From: Piscinibacter gummiphilus | GTDB lineage: Bacteria; Pseudomonadota; Gammaproteobacteria; Burkholderiales; Burkholderiaceae_C | Reading direction: 5' to 3' | Assembly: GCF_002116905.1 (NCBI RefSeq) | Contig: NZ_CP015118.1 | Span: 620,001 to 684,000 of the forward strand | DNA: 64,000 bases | Shown: in pieces, positions 23,968 through 32,178 of the stretch | Position numbering within the stretch: the stretch's first letter is position 1 | Layout: each line of letters begins with the position of its first letter | Program-made: the position numbers and the translations under genes | The notes under the pieces: model-generated | The model's database searches: none | What the model was told of the DNA's origin: nothing | The model's input: the letters and a program-made list of their open reading frames with translations, nothing else

Positions 23968-24783
23968 TCAGTCCCACTTGACCCCGATGCCCGTGACCCA
24001 CACGGTGTCGACCTTGTTGACGCCGATGCCGGGGTCGCTGTCGAAGCGGTAGGTCCAGCCGGCCGTGAGGCTGAGCGCGGAATTGATGGCCACCGACAGG
24101 CCCGCGTCGAACACCACGCGGTACTCGCCGCTGTTCTTCAGGTTCGGGAACACGCCGAGCTTCTGCCGGATCGACGTGGTGTCGGTGAGCTTGTGGCTCG
24201 ACGATTCGCTGAGCACGCCTTCCACGCGGCCGTACTCGTCGCGCAGCGCGCCGGCCACCTGTGCGGGGCGCACGTACCGGTCTTCCGTGTAGCCGAGGCC
24301 GCCGGACACGTCCCAGGTGTTCTCGGACGTGCGCACCACGTGGTAACCCACGCCGGTGAACGCCGAGGTCCGCAGGTGGATGTTCGCCGGGTGGTCGCGA
24401 AGCGCGTCGAGCTTGCCGAAGCCGAACCAGTCGCGCGTGAAGTCGCGGTCGTACTGGGTGTTGAGGTACAGGTTCGCGCCGGTGCGGGTGTCGTTGGTCT
24501 CGGCGTAGAAGCCGCGCACCGCGAGGTTCAGCTTGCTGTCGTCGGTGATGCGCGCGGCCTCGCCGGTGACGTTGAGCTGGGTCGAGTCCGTGTTGCCCGA
24601 GGTCTTGCTGCCGCCCAGGCTCGCGGCGAACTTCCACACCGCATCGCTGCCCAGATCCGGCGCGTCCCCGGGGACGACCCGGCGGTCCGGCACGGTGAGC
24701 AGGGGGGGGACCTGGGCCAGCGCAGGCCCCACCGTGGCCAGCCCGAGGGCGCTGGCGAACAACAACTTTCCACGGCGGGACAT
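23968..24783 (-). CDS. DUF481 (YdiY-like) outer membrane beta-barrel protein
   Basis: This is a 271-residue secreted protein with a signal peptide (MSRRGKLLFASALGLATVGPALA). The mature part has the alternating strand pattern of DUF481 proteins: FAASLGGSKTSGNTDSTQLN, YAETNDTRTGANLYLNTQYDRDF, and a final TVWVTGIGVKWD. The ATG at 24783 has AGGAG six bases upstream; a TTG start 18 bases further up is less likely. It converges with pyk. Salt- or acid-induced expression is reported for family members; nothing here shows regulation. Confidence 0.88.
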   Translation of the reverse strand: MSRRGKLLFASALGLATVGPALAQVPPLLTVPDRRVVPGDAPDLGSDAVWKFAASLGGSKTSGNTDSTQLNVTGEAARITDDSKLNLAVRGFYAETNDTRTGANLYLNTQYDRDFTRDWFGFGKLDALRDHPANIHLRTSAFTGVGYHVVRTSENTWDVSGGLGYTEDRYVRPAQVAGALRDEYGRVEGVLSESSSHKLTDTTSIRQKLGVFPNLKNSGEYRVVFDAGLSVAINSALSLTAGWTYRFDSDPGIGVNKVDTVWVTGIGVKWD

Positions 24784-24909
24784 GGCCGACTCCTGCTTCA
24801 AAGGGGGGTGAGGGAATGGAACACACGGGCAAGCCGCGTGCCGACACCACTATAGGGAGCAGGAATGGCCAGGGCCTGTTCGGCCCTTTGCTGCAGTGCG
24901 GTAATTTTT

Positions 24910-25926
24910 TCAGGCGCGCACGCTGCGCACCATTGCGGCTACGGCCGCCGACATGTTCACGGGCTGCAGGTCCAGGCCGGGGTGATCGGCCGCCTGCACG
25001 CGGAAGAGCTCGTCGGCGAAGCCATGGCCGATGCGGTCGACGCCGTCGAAGTCGATCTCCGCACGCAGGAACTCCCCGAGGCGCGAGGCCACGCGGCGCG
25101 CCTGGGCGCGCGATTCGAGGCCCACGTCGGGCGAGGTCATCAGGCGGACAGGCACCACGGTGCGGTCGAAGCCCACGCCGGCGCCGTCGAGGCTCCAGGC
25201 GTTGAGCACGGTCTCGAGCGAACGGGTCGTGTCGAGCGCAATGGCGGCGTACACCGAGGTGCCGCGGCGCTTGAGGGCGCGGGCCGGGCGCCAGCCCGAG
25301 GTCTCCCAGTCGCGCTGCTGGAAGGCGACCTCGTTGGCGTGCAGGTCGAACACGTCGGCGAGCTTCGAGGTGAAGAAGAGGCCTCGGCCGGTGTGGCGCT
25401 TGGCTTCGCTCGTGAGCTTGCCCTTGCTCAGCTCGAAGATGGCGAGGTGCGGGTCGTCGATGTCGAAGGCCGCCTCGATCTTGTCGAAAAGGCCGCGGCC
25501 GTCGTCGGACACCAGCAGCTGCACGTGGCTCGGCGTCTGGCGCAGCGACACGGTCACGCTCGTGCCTTCACTGTGGTCGATCGCGTTGTTGAGCAGCTCG
25601 ACGAACGCGTGCTGGGTCATCTGGCGCACGTGCGGCGGCAGGTGGAAGAAGGGGGCGAAGTCGCGCGACCAGGGCACGTCCTCCTGCAGGCCCGACAGGG
25701 TGTACTGCTGCACCACCTGGCGCAGCAGGCCGGGGCGGTACATGGGCTTGCGCGGCGTGCCGCTGCGCTCCAGCCAGTTCAGCGCCACCAGTCGGGCCAG
25801 CGCCTTGTTCACCGTCGCACGGGTCAGGCCGGTGCGCTCCACCACCTGGCGCGCGAGGTCGTTCGGGTGCTGGACGGCGGCGGCCGTGATCCAGAGGCAC
25901 AGGGAGTGGATGTCGATGCGGGCCAT
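24910..25926 (-). CDS. HTH - GHKL ATPase - DUF4325 (STAS-like) regulatory protein
   Basis: The 338-residue protein appears to have three parts. Residues 1-65 look like a winged helix (DLARQVVERTGLTRATVNKALARLVALNWLER). Residues about 95-215 form a GHKL ATPase, with N-box ELLNNAIDHS (from E110), G1 box DDGRGLF (141-147) and G2 box HTGRGLFFTSKLAD (178-191). No phospho-accepting His dimerisation domain is present, so it is not a classical sensor kinase. Residues about 255-320 are a DUF4325/STAS-like domain (ESRAQARRVASRL, DFDGVDRIGHGFADELFR). The combination suggests a DNA-binding ATPase switch with a built-in antagonist-like domain. The gene stands alone, divergent from fba; the target is unknown. 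Confidence 0.82.
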   Translation of the reverse strand: MARIDIHSLCLWITAAAVQHPNDLARQVVERTGLTRATVNKALARLVALNWLERSGTPRKPMYRPGLLRQVVQQYTLSGLQEDVPWSRDFAPFFHLPPHVRQMTQHAFVELLNNAIDHSEGTSVTVSLRQTPSHVQLLVSDDGRGLFDKIEAAFDIDDPHLAIFELSKGKLTSEAKRHTGRGLFFTSKLADVFDLHANEVAFQQRDWETSGWRPARALKRRGTSVYAAIALDTTRSLETVLNAWSLDGAGVGFDRTVVPVRLMTSPDVGLESRAQARRVASRLGEFLRAEIDFDGVDRIGHGFADELFRVQAADHPGLDLQPVNMSAAVAAMVRSVRA

Positions 25927-26202
25927 GGCAAGGTCGGGTTCCTGACGGACAGGAAACCAGTGTCCGGCCGGTCCGGCCAGGCCTTGAGCCGGAAAAGAAG
26001 GTGTTCCGCGGTGCAGTTCCGGCGTTGCGCCGAAACCTCGGGCTTCATCGATCAAGCGATCTTTCCCCCTGATCGAGCGTGGCGGGCATGGGGGTTGCCA
26101 AGAGGTCTGACGACTAAAATCAACCCATCACGGCCGCCCGCGGCCCGTTGTGCGCCTTCCGGCGCACGCGCTCAAGGTTTTTCACTCTCTGGACGTTCCA
26201 TC

Positions 26203-27267
26203 ATGCCTCTCGTCTCAATGCGCCAGTTGCTGGACCACGCCGCCGAAAACGGTTACGGAATCCCGGCCTTCAACGTCAACAACCTCGAGCAGGTGCAGGC
26301 CGTCATGGCCGCGGCCGACGAAGTCGGCGCCCCGGTGATCCTGCAGGCCTCGGCCGGCGCCCGCAAGTACGCCGGCGAGCCCTTCATCAAGCACCTGATC
26401 CAGGCCGCCGTCGAAGCCTTCCCGCACATCCCGCTCGTGATGCACCAGGACCACGGCACCTCGCCCAAGGTCTGCGAGGGCGCCATCGGCCTCGGCTTCG
26501 GCTCGGTCATGATGGACGGCTCGCTGATGGACGACGGCAAGACGCCCGCGTCCTTCGACTACAACGTCGACGTGACCCGCCGCGTGGTCGAGATGGCCCA
26601 CAAGGTGGGCGTCACCGTCGAAGGCGAGCTGGGTTGCCTCGGCAACCTCGAGACCGGTGACGCCGGCGAGGAAGACGGCATCGGCGCCGTCGGCAAGCTG
26701 GACCACAGCCAGATGCTGACCGACCCCGAGGAGGCCGCCACCTTCGTGAAGGCCACGCAGCTCGACGCGCTGGCCATCGCCATCGGCACCAGCCACGGCG
26801 CCTACAAGTTCTCGCGCAAGCCCACGGGTGACATCCTCGCGATCAGCCGCGTGAAGGAGATCCACAAGCGCATCCCCAACACCCACCTCGTGATGCACGG
26901 CTCGTCCAGCGTCCCGCAGGAACTGCTGGCCATCATCAACCAGTACGGCGGCAAGATGAAGGAGACCTTCGGCGTGCCCGTCGAGGAAATCCAGGAAGCC
27001 ATCAAGTACGGCGTGCGCAAGATCAACATCGACACCGACATCCGCCTCGCGATGACGGGTGCGGTGCGCAAGTTCCTGGCCGAGAATCCCGACAAGTTCG
27101 ACGCCCGCGAATGGCTCAAGCCGGCCCGCGAAGCCGCGAAGGCTGTCTGCAAGCAGCGCTACCTCGAGTTCGGCTGCGAAGGCCAGGCCGCCAAGATCAA
27201 GGCGATCCCGCTCGACCAGATCGCCACGAAGTACGCCAAGGGTGAGCTGGCGCAGACCGTGAACTGA
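26203..27267 (+). CDS. fba: Fructose-bisphosphate aldolase class II
   Basis: This zinc enzyme cleaves or forms fructose 1,6-bisphosphate, and sedoheptulose bisphosphate in Calvin-cycle forms. The 354-residue protein starts MPLVSMRQLLDHAAENGYGIPAFNVNN and has VMHQDHGTSPK (zinc-ligand His and catalytic Asp region), VEGELGCLGNLETGDAGEEDG, AIGTSHGAYKF, VMHGSSSVPQ and INIDTDIRLAMTG. This is the longer CbbA-like class II type common in betaproteobacteria. A strong terminator follows. The 276-bp upstream region holds a TAAAAT box at 26115-26120 but the nearest -35 is only 14 bases away. Confidence 0.97.
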   Translation: MPLVSMRQLLDHAAENGYGIPAFNVNNLEQVQAVMAAADEVGAPVILQASAGARKYAGEPFIKHLIQAAVEAFPHIPLVMHQDHGTSPKVCEGAIGLGFGSVMMDGSLMDDGKTPASFDYNVDVTRRVVEMAHKVGVTVEGELGCLGNLETGDAGEEDGIGAVGKLDHSQMLTDPEEAATFVKATQLDALAIAIGTSHGAYKFSRKPTGDILAISRVKEIHKRIPNTHLVMHGSSSVPQELLAIINQYGGKMKETFGVPVEEIQEAIKYGVRKINIDTDIRLAMTGAVRKFLAENPDKFDAREWLKPAREAAKAVCKQRYLEFGCEGQAAKIKAIPLDQIATKYAKGELAQTVN

Positions 27268-27294
27268 ACGCCCGGTCCGGTTTCAACCGCCCAC

Positions 27295-27336
27295 GAAGGC
27301 CCGCGTTCTAGAATGCGGGCCTTCTTCTTTTGTTTT
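27295..27336 (+). terminator. Rho-independent terminator of fba
   Basis: GAAGGCCCGC pairs perfectly with GCGGGCCTTC around a 10-base loop (itself the palindrome-like GTTCTAGAAT), followed by TTCTTTTGTTTT. It is one of the strongest terminators in the window. Confidence 0.9.
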
Positions 27337-27352
27337 ACCGAAAGCCCGGCCC

Positions 27353-28261
27353 ATGACTGCCGCCCTGCTCCAATCGACGATCCGCTCCCTCCCGCTGCTG
27401 GCCCAGGGCAAGGTCCGGGACAACTACGCGGTCGGCGAGGATCGCCTGCTGATGATCGCCACCGACCGCCTCAGCGCGTTCGATGTGGTGATGGGTGAAC
27501 CCATCCCCGGCAAGGGCGCGCTGCTCACGCAGATGGCCCTCTTCTGGTTCGACCGCCTGGGCGGCATCGTGCCGAACCACCTGACCGGCGAGAACCCGGA
27601 ATCGGTGGTGGCCGCCGACGAGCGCGAGCAGGTGCGTGACCGCGCCATGCTGGTCAAGCGCCTGAAGCCGCTGCCCGTCGAGGCCGTGGTGCGCGGCTAC
27701 CTCGCCGGCAGCGGCTGGACCGAGTACCAGGCCAGCCGCTCGGTGTGTGGCGTCAAGCTGCCCGAAGGCCTGAAGAACGCGAGCCGCCTGCCCGAGCCCA
27801 TCTTCACGCCGGCCACGAAGGCCGAGATGGGCGACCACGACGAGAACATCTCGTTCGAGCGCATGGTGGAGATCATCGGCGCCGACCTCGCCACGAAGGT
27901 GCGCGACGTGTCGATCCGCCTCTACAGCCGCGCCGCCGAGATCGCGCTGGCCAAAGGCATCATCATCGCCGACACGAAGTTCGAGTTCGGCCTCGACGAA
28001 CACGGCACGCTCACGCTGATGGACGAGGTGCTCACGCCCGATTCGTCCCGCTTCTGGCCGGTGGAAGGCTACGGCGCCGCGTTCGCCGCCGGCAAGAACC
28101 CGCCCAGCTACGACAAGCAGTTCGTGCGCGACTGGCTCGAGCAGGCGCGTGTCGACGGCCAGCCCTGGAACAAGACGGCGCCGGCCCCCGCGTTGCCTGC
28201 CGACGTGGTGGCCAACACGGCGGCCAAGTACCGCGAAGCGCTCCAACGGCTGACGGCTTGA
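27353..28261 (+). CDS. purC: Phosphoribosylaminoimidazole-succinocarboxamide synthase
   Basis: PurC joins CAIR and aspartate to make SAICAR in purine synthesis. The 302-residue product, of the longer SAICAR-synthase type, shows LLAQGKVRDNYAVGEDRLLMIATDRLSAFD, VVRGYLAGSGWTEYQ, EIALAKGIIIADTKFEFG and DEVLTPDSSRFWP. It starts after the fba terminator, so it has its own transcription unit, and is followed after four bases by the TPR-like gene. purE and purK lie 2.2 kb further on, beyond a pair of convergent genes. Confidence 0.97.
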   Translation: MTAALLQSTIRSLPLLAQGKVRDNYAVGEDRLLMIATDRLSAFDVVMGEPIPGKGALLTQMALFWFDRLGGIVPNHLTGENPESVVAADEREQVRDRAMLVKRLKPLPVEAVVRGYLAGSGWTEYQASRSVCGVKLPEGLKNASRLPEPIFTPATKAEMGDHDENISFERMVEIIGADLATKVRDVSIRLYSRAAEIALAKGIIIADTKFEFGLDEHGTLTLMDEVLTPDSSRFWPVEGYGAAFAAGKNPPSYDKQFVRDWLEQARVDGQPWNKTAPAPALPADVVANTAAKYREALQRLTA

Positions 28262-28265
28262 CGCG

Positions 28266-29369
28266 ATGGCCTCGCGCCTTCTGAGCCGGCTCGACGCGGA
28301 GATCGCTGCGGCCCGGCATCCGCTGAAGGCCGACTGCCTGCGCGCCGAGCGCGCGGGCTTCCTCGCACGCCAGGGGCACCTCGACGAGGCCCGCCAGGTG
28401 CTGTCCACGCTGCACATGCAGTACGCGGCCAACCCGCACGCGGTGATGAGCGCATGGCTGAGCCTCGGGGAAGGCCTGCTCAGCCACTTCAGCGACCTGG
28501 GCCCGGCCGCGCACGACCGCATGCGCCGGGCGTACGCGCTGAGCGGTGCCGCGCGCGACATGAAGCTCCATGCGCTGTCCGCGGCCTGGCTCGCGCACAT
28601 GGACTACACCCAGTACGACTTCGACGCCATGGTGCGTCACGTCGGCGAGGCGCTGTCGCTCGCCGAACCCGGCGACCACGGCACCCGTTCGCGTGCCTGC
28701 CTCGTGATCGCGCAGGCCTACCACTTCGGCGGCCGCTACGACCTCGCCCAGCCCTGGTACGCGAAGGTGCGCCTGCACGGCAACGCCGACGGCGACGAGG
28801 CCACGCTGAGCGCGCTGATGCACAACATGGCCTGGCTGCACGCGAGCCATGCGCGCCAGCAGGCGCTGACCGCGTCCGGCGAGGGCGTGGCCACGCCGCA
28901 GATGCTGATGAGCGCGGAGTCCACCGGCAACTTCGACCAGCTGGTGGGCACCGCGTCGCTCGACGCGCTGGTGCCCATCCTGCGCGCCCAGATCCTCTCG
29001 CTGCAGGGCCGGCCCGCCGACGCCCTCGTGCTGTACGACCAGCACCTGGCCTCGGCCATGGTGCAGGGCCTGGCGCGCATGCAGGGCAGCCTGCGTGCCG
29101 ACATGGCGTGGTGCCGCTACCAGCTGGGCCAGCACCGCGAGGCCATGCGCGACGCGGTGGAAGCCGCCCAGGCCGCCGAACACGAGACCGACCTCGACGA
29201 CCGCGCCGCGGCCCACAGCCGCCTGTTCCGGGTGTTCACCGAACTCGGCGAGCCCGAAACGGCGGCCCGCCATGCGGTGCGCGCCGACAGCGACTGGAAG
29301 GCCCACGTGCGCGACCAGCTGGCCGTGGTGGCCAGCCTGAACCGGCTGACCGAGGCGCTGCCCGCCTGA
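28266..29369 (+). CDS. Helical repeat (TPR-like) protein of unknown function
   Basis: The 367-residue product is almost entirely alpha-helical with degenerate tetratricopeptide-like pairs, for example AERAGFLARQGHLDEARQVL near residue 30, AQAYHFGGRYDLAQPWYAKV near 150 and FTELGEPETAARHAVRADS near 325. No signal peptide, membrane segment or catalytic motif is seen. It begins four bases after purC and is therefore probably co-transcribed with it. Proteins of this kind usually act as protein-interaction scaffolds; a link to purine synthesis is suggested only by position. Confidence 0.7.
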   Translation: MASRLLSRLDAEIAAARHPLKADCLRAERAGFLARQGHLDEARQVLSTLHMQYAANPHAVMSAWLSLGEGLLSHFSDLGPAAHDRMRRAYALSGAARDMKLHALSAAWLAHMDYTQYDFDAMVRHVGEALSLAEPGDHGTRSRACLVIAQAYHFGGRYDLAQPWYAKVRLHGNADGDEATLSALMHNMAWLHASHARQQALTASGEGVATPQMLMSAESTGNFDQLVGTASLDALVPILRAQILSLQGRPADALVLYDQHLASAMVQGLARMQGSLRADMAWCRYQLGQHREAMRDAVEAAQAAEHETDLDDRAAAHSRLFRVFTELGEPETAARHAVRADSDWKAHVRDQLAVVASLNRLTEALPA

Positions 29370-29377
29370 AGAAGCAT

Positions 29378-29441
29378 GTCATCCCGGCGGAGGCCGGGAC
29401 CTTCGGCGTCTGCCCGGGGCCCCGGCTTTCGCAGGGGTGAC
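29378..29441. repeat. REP-like inverted repeat between convergent genes
   Basis: A 64-bp segment with GTCATCCC at one end and GGGGTGAC at the other, and a CCCGGC...GCCGGG hairpin inside. It fills the gap between the TPR-like gene and the converging thioredoxin-like gene. A shorter relative (GTCACCCCGGCG...) occurs at 40170-40194. Such GTCATCCCGGC-type repeats are scattered in many proteobacterial genomes and often stand at gene ends. Confidence 0.7.
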
Positions 29442-29453
29442 GGCTTGTTCTTT

Positions 29454-30395
29454 TCAGAACAGCGTCATGCTCAGCCGGCGGCGGTACTGGTCGACCACCG
29501 GATCGGCCGGCGCGGTGTTCACCTTGCCCGCCACCTCCAGCGCCCCCTTGGGCGCGGCATCGGCCTTCGGCGCGGCCGCCGGCTTGGTCATCAGCTCGAG
29601 GATGGCCACGTAGGTCTTGCGTGCCAGTTCTTCCTTCCACGCCTTGTCGCGCATCAGGATCTCGAGCAGTTCGTCCATCGCCTCGGTGAAGCGCTGGGCG
29701 GCGAAGTGGGTCTGGGCCAGCTCGAAGCGGGCGTCGAAGTCGCGCTTGTTGGCGGCGATGGCGGCGGCCAGGGCTTCGGGCGCGCGGGCCGTGGCGGCCT
29801 TCTCCTGGGCGTCGATCCAGTGGCCGGCGGCGGCCAGTCGGGCGTCGAACTGCACCTTGCTGGCCACCGGCTCGAACGCGCGGCGGGCTTCGTCGGTGCG
29901 GCCCAGCGTCAGCAGGGCGCGCAGGTAGTCGTTGCGGATCGCGTCGTTCGCGGGGTCGATGGCCACGGCTTCCTGCAGGCGCTCGAGCGCGCTCTCCGGG
30001 TTGCCCTCGGCCAGCAGTTCGTCGGCCAGCGCGGCTTCCTCGCCGGCCTCGGCCTCCTCGGGGCTCGCCACGTGCTTGTCGAGGAACTCGCGCAGCTTGG
30101 CCTCGGGCAGGGCGCCCACGAAGCCGTCGACGGGCTGGCCTTCCTTGAAGAGCACGCAGAACGGGATGCTGCGCACCCCGAACATCTGGGACAGCTGGCC
30201 GGAGATCTCCGGCTGTTCGTCGGCATTGAGCTTCGCAAGCTTGAACCGCCCGGCGTACGAGACCTCCAGGGCCTCCAGCACGGGGGTGAGCTGCTTGCAG
30301 GGACCGCACCACGGCGCCCAGATGTCGAGCAGCACCGGCTGCTCCAGGGATGCGTTGATCAGGTCGGTCTCGAAATTCTGAATGGTGATGTCCAT
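29454..30395 (-). CDS. Thioredoxin-TPR fusion, CnoX (YbbN)-like co-chaperone
   Basis: CnoX-type proteins combine a thioredoxin domain with tetratricopeptide repeats and protect clients from oxidation while passing them to chaperones. The 313-residue protein has a thioredoxin domain at about 1-105 with the active site WAPWCGPCKQL (both cysteines present), the cis-proline region GVRSIPFCVLF, then helical repeats such as LAEGNPESALERLQEAV. The start at 30395 (MDITIQNF) is preferred over an upstream in-frame TTG. The intact CGPC suggests redox activity, unlike the E. coli member. It is divergent from purE. Confidence 0.88.
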   Translation of the reverse strand: MDITIQNFETDLINASLEQPVLLDIWAPWCGPCKQLTPVLEALEVSYAGRFKLAKLNADEQPEISGQLSQMFGVRSIPFCVLFKEGQPVDGFVGALPEAKLREFLDKHVASPEEAEAGEEAALADELLAEGNPESALERLQEAVAIDPANDAIRNDYLRALLTLGRTDEARRAFEPVASKVQFDARLAAAGHWIDAQEKAATARAPEALAAAIAANKRDFDARFELAQTHFAAQRFTEAMDELLEILMRDKAWKEELARKTYVAILELMTKPAAAPKADAAPKGALEVAGKVNTAPADPVVDQYRRRLSMTLF

Positions 30396-30476
30396 GGTGT
30401 CCCAGCCGTCGGGCAATGAGGGGCGGCCGGCCCGCGCCGCCTACAATCCGGTTCTGTTCAGCACTTGGAGCGAGCC

Positions 30477-30971
30477 TTGAGCAGCGCCCCCGTGGTAGGT
30501 GTGGTGATGGGGTCCAGCAGCGACTGGGAGACCCTTCGCCTCTCTACCGAGATTCTCGCCGAGTTCGGCATTCCCTTCGAGGCCCGCGTGGTCTCGGCCC
30601 ACCGCATGCCGGACGACATGTTCGCGTATGCCGAAAGCGCGGCCGGCCGCGGCCTGCGCGCCATCATCGCCGGTGCCGGCGGCGCGGCCCACCTGCCGGG
30701 CATGATCGCGGCCAAGACCACGGTCCCCGTGCTCGGCGTGCCGGTCGCCAGCCGCCACCTGCAGGGTGTCGACTCGCTGCATTCCATCGTCCAGATGCCC
30801 AAGGGCATCCCGGTCGCCACGTTCGCCATCGGCACGGCCGGCGCCGCCAATGCGGCGCTGTTCGCGGTCGCGATGCTCGCCACCGGAGACGAGTCGCTGC
30901 GCGCGAAGCTCGATGCCTACCGCGCCCGCCAGACCGAGGTGGCCCGCGCGATGACCGCCGACCTGAAGTAA
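30477..30971 (+). CDS. purE: N5-carboxyaminoimidazole ribonucleotide mutase
   Basis: PurE converts N5-CAIR to CAIR after PurK action. The 164-residue protein contains VVMGSSSDWETLRLS, FEARVVSAHRMPDDM, IIAGAGGAAHLPGMIAAKT, VPVLGVPVASRHLQGVDSL and a PKGIPVATFAIG stretch, all PurE signatures. The chosen start is a TTG at 30477 with GGAG six bases upstream; no ATG fits before the conserved VVGVVMGSSSD. A TACAAT box (30442-30447) may be a promoter -10 element, but no -35 is visible. purK follows after 23 bases. Confidence 0.96.
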   Translation: MSSAPVVGVVMGSSSDWETLRLSTEILAEFGIPFEARVVSAHRMPDDMFAYAESAAGRGLRAIIAGAGGAAHLPGMIAAKTTVPVLGVPVASRHLQGVDSLHSIVQMPKGIPVATFAIGTAGAANAALFAVAMLATGDESLRAKLDAYRARQTEVARAMTADLK

Positions 30972-30994
30972 CCCCAAACGCCGCCCGTCCGTTC

Positions 30995-32164
30995 GTGTCC
31001 AAGACTTCCTACATCGCCCCCGGCGCCACGCTCGGCGTGCTCGGCGGCGGCCAGCTCGGCCGCATGTTCGTCCATGCCGCGCAGCGCGCCGGCTACTTCA
31101 CCGCCGTGCTCGACGCCGATGCCGACAGCCCGGCCGGCACCGTCTCCCACCACCACGTGAAGACGGGCTACCGCGACGAGGCCGGCCTGGCCGAACTCGC
31201 CCGCGTGTCGGCGGCGGTCACCACCGAGTTCGAGAACGTGCCGGCCGACGCGCTGCGCACGCTCGCGGCCACGCGCCCGGTGGCGCCGTCGGGCGACGCG
31301 GTGGCCACGTGCCAGGACCGCGCCGTCGAGAAAGCCCACATCGTTCGCTGCGGCGTGCCGTGCGCGCCCCACGCGGTCATCGAGACCGAGGCCCAGCTCG
31401 CCGCGGTCACCGACGACCTGCTGCCGGGCATCCTCAAGACCTCGCGCCTCGGCTACGACGGCAAGGGCCAGGTGCGGGTGAACACCCGCGCCGAGCTGGC
31501 CACGGCCTGGGCCGACCTCAAGCGCGTGCCGTGCGTGCTCGAGAAGCGCCTGCCGCTTGCCTACGAGGTCAGTGTGATCGTGGCCCGCGGCGCCTCCGGC
31601 GACGTGGTGCACTTCCCGCTGCAGCAGAACCTGCACCGCGACGGCATCCTGGCCGTCACCACGGTGCCCGCGCCCGACGTCACGCCGGCCGTGCAGCAGC
31701 AGGCCGTGGCCGCCGCGGAAAAGATCGCGTCCACCCTCGGCTACGTGGGCGTGCTGTGCGTCGAGTTCTTCGTGCTGGCCGACGGCAGCCTCGTCGCCAA
31801 CGAGATGGCCCCGCGCCCGCACAACTCCGGGCACTACACGATGGACGCCTGCGACCGGTCCCAGTTCGACCTGCAGGTCCACACGCTCACGAACACGCCG
31901 CTCGTGGCCCCGCGCCTGCATTCGAGCGCGGTGATGCTGAACCTGCTCGGCGACCTGTGGTTCCCGGGTGGCGCGGCCACCGCCGTCGAACCCGCCTGGG
32001 ACCGTGTGCTGGCGCTGCCGGGCACCCACCTGCACCTGTACGGCAAGACCGAGGCGCGTGCCGGCCGCAAGATGGGCCACCTGAACGTCACCGCGGCCAC
32101 CCCGGCCGAGGCGCGCGACGTGGCGCTGCGCGCCGCCGCCGTGCTGGGCCTGGCGGCCTGGTGA
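30995..32164 (+). CDS. purK: 5-(carboxyamino)imidazole ribonucleotide synthase
   Basis: PurK is an ATP-grasp enzyme that carboxylates AIR with bicarbonate. The 389-residue product has the N-terminal LGVLGGGQLGRMFVHAAQRAG loop, TTEFENVPADALR, ILKTSRLGYDGKGQ (ATP-grasp lid), LCVEFFVLADGSLVANEMAPRPHNSGH with metal-binding residues, and a C-terminal HLYGKTEARAGRKMGHL. The GTG at 30995 gives the family N-terminus. It overlaps the next gene's region by its stop codon. The purE-purK order is normal. Confidence 0.97.
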   Translation: MSKTSYIAPGATLGVLGGGQLGRMFVHAAQRAGYFTAVLDADADSPAGTVSHHHVKTGYRDEAGLAELARVSAAVTTEFENVPADALRTLAATRPVAPSGDAVATCQDRAVEKAHIVRCGVPCAPHAVIETEAQLAAVTDDLLPGILKTSRLGYDGKGQVRVNTRAELATAWADLKRVPCVLEKRLPLAYEVSVIVARGASGDVVHFPLQQNLHRDGILAVTTVPAPDVTPAVQQQAVAAAEKIASTLGYVGVLCVEFFVLADGSLVANEMAPRPHNSGHYTMDACDRSQFDLQVHTLTNTPLVAPRLHSSAVMLNLLGDLWFPGGAATAVEPAWDRVLALPGTHLHLYGKTEARAGRKMGHLNVTAATPAEARDVALRAAAVLGLAAW

Positions 32165-32178
32165 GCGGAGGGCCTCCG

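Noticed and set aside
26095..26120. TTGCCA/TAAAAT as a promoter for fba
   Set aside because: The spacing is only 14 bases, too short for sigma70; not listed as a feature.
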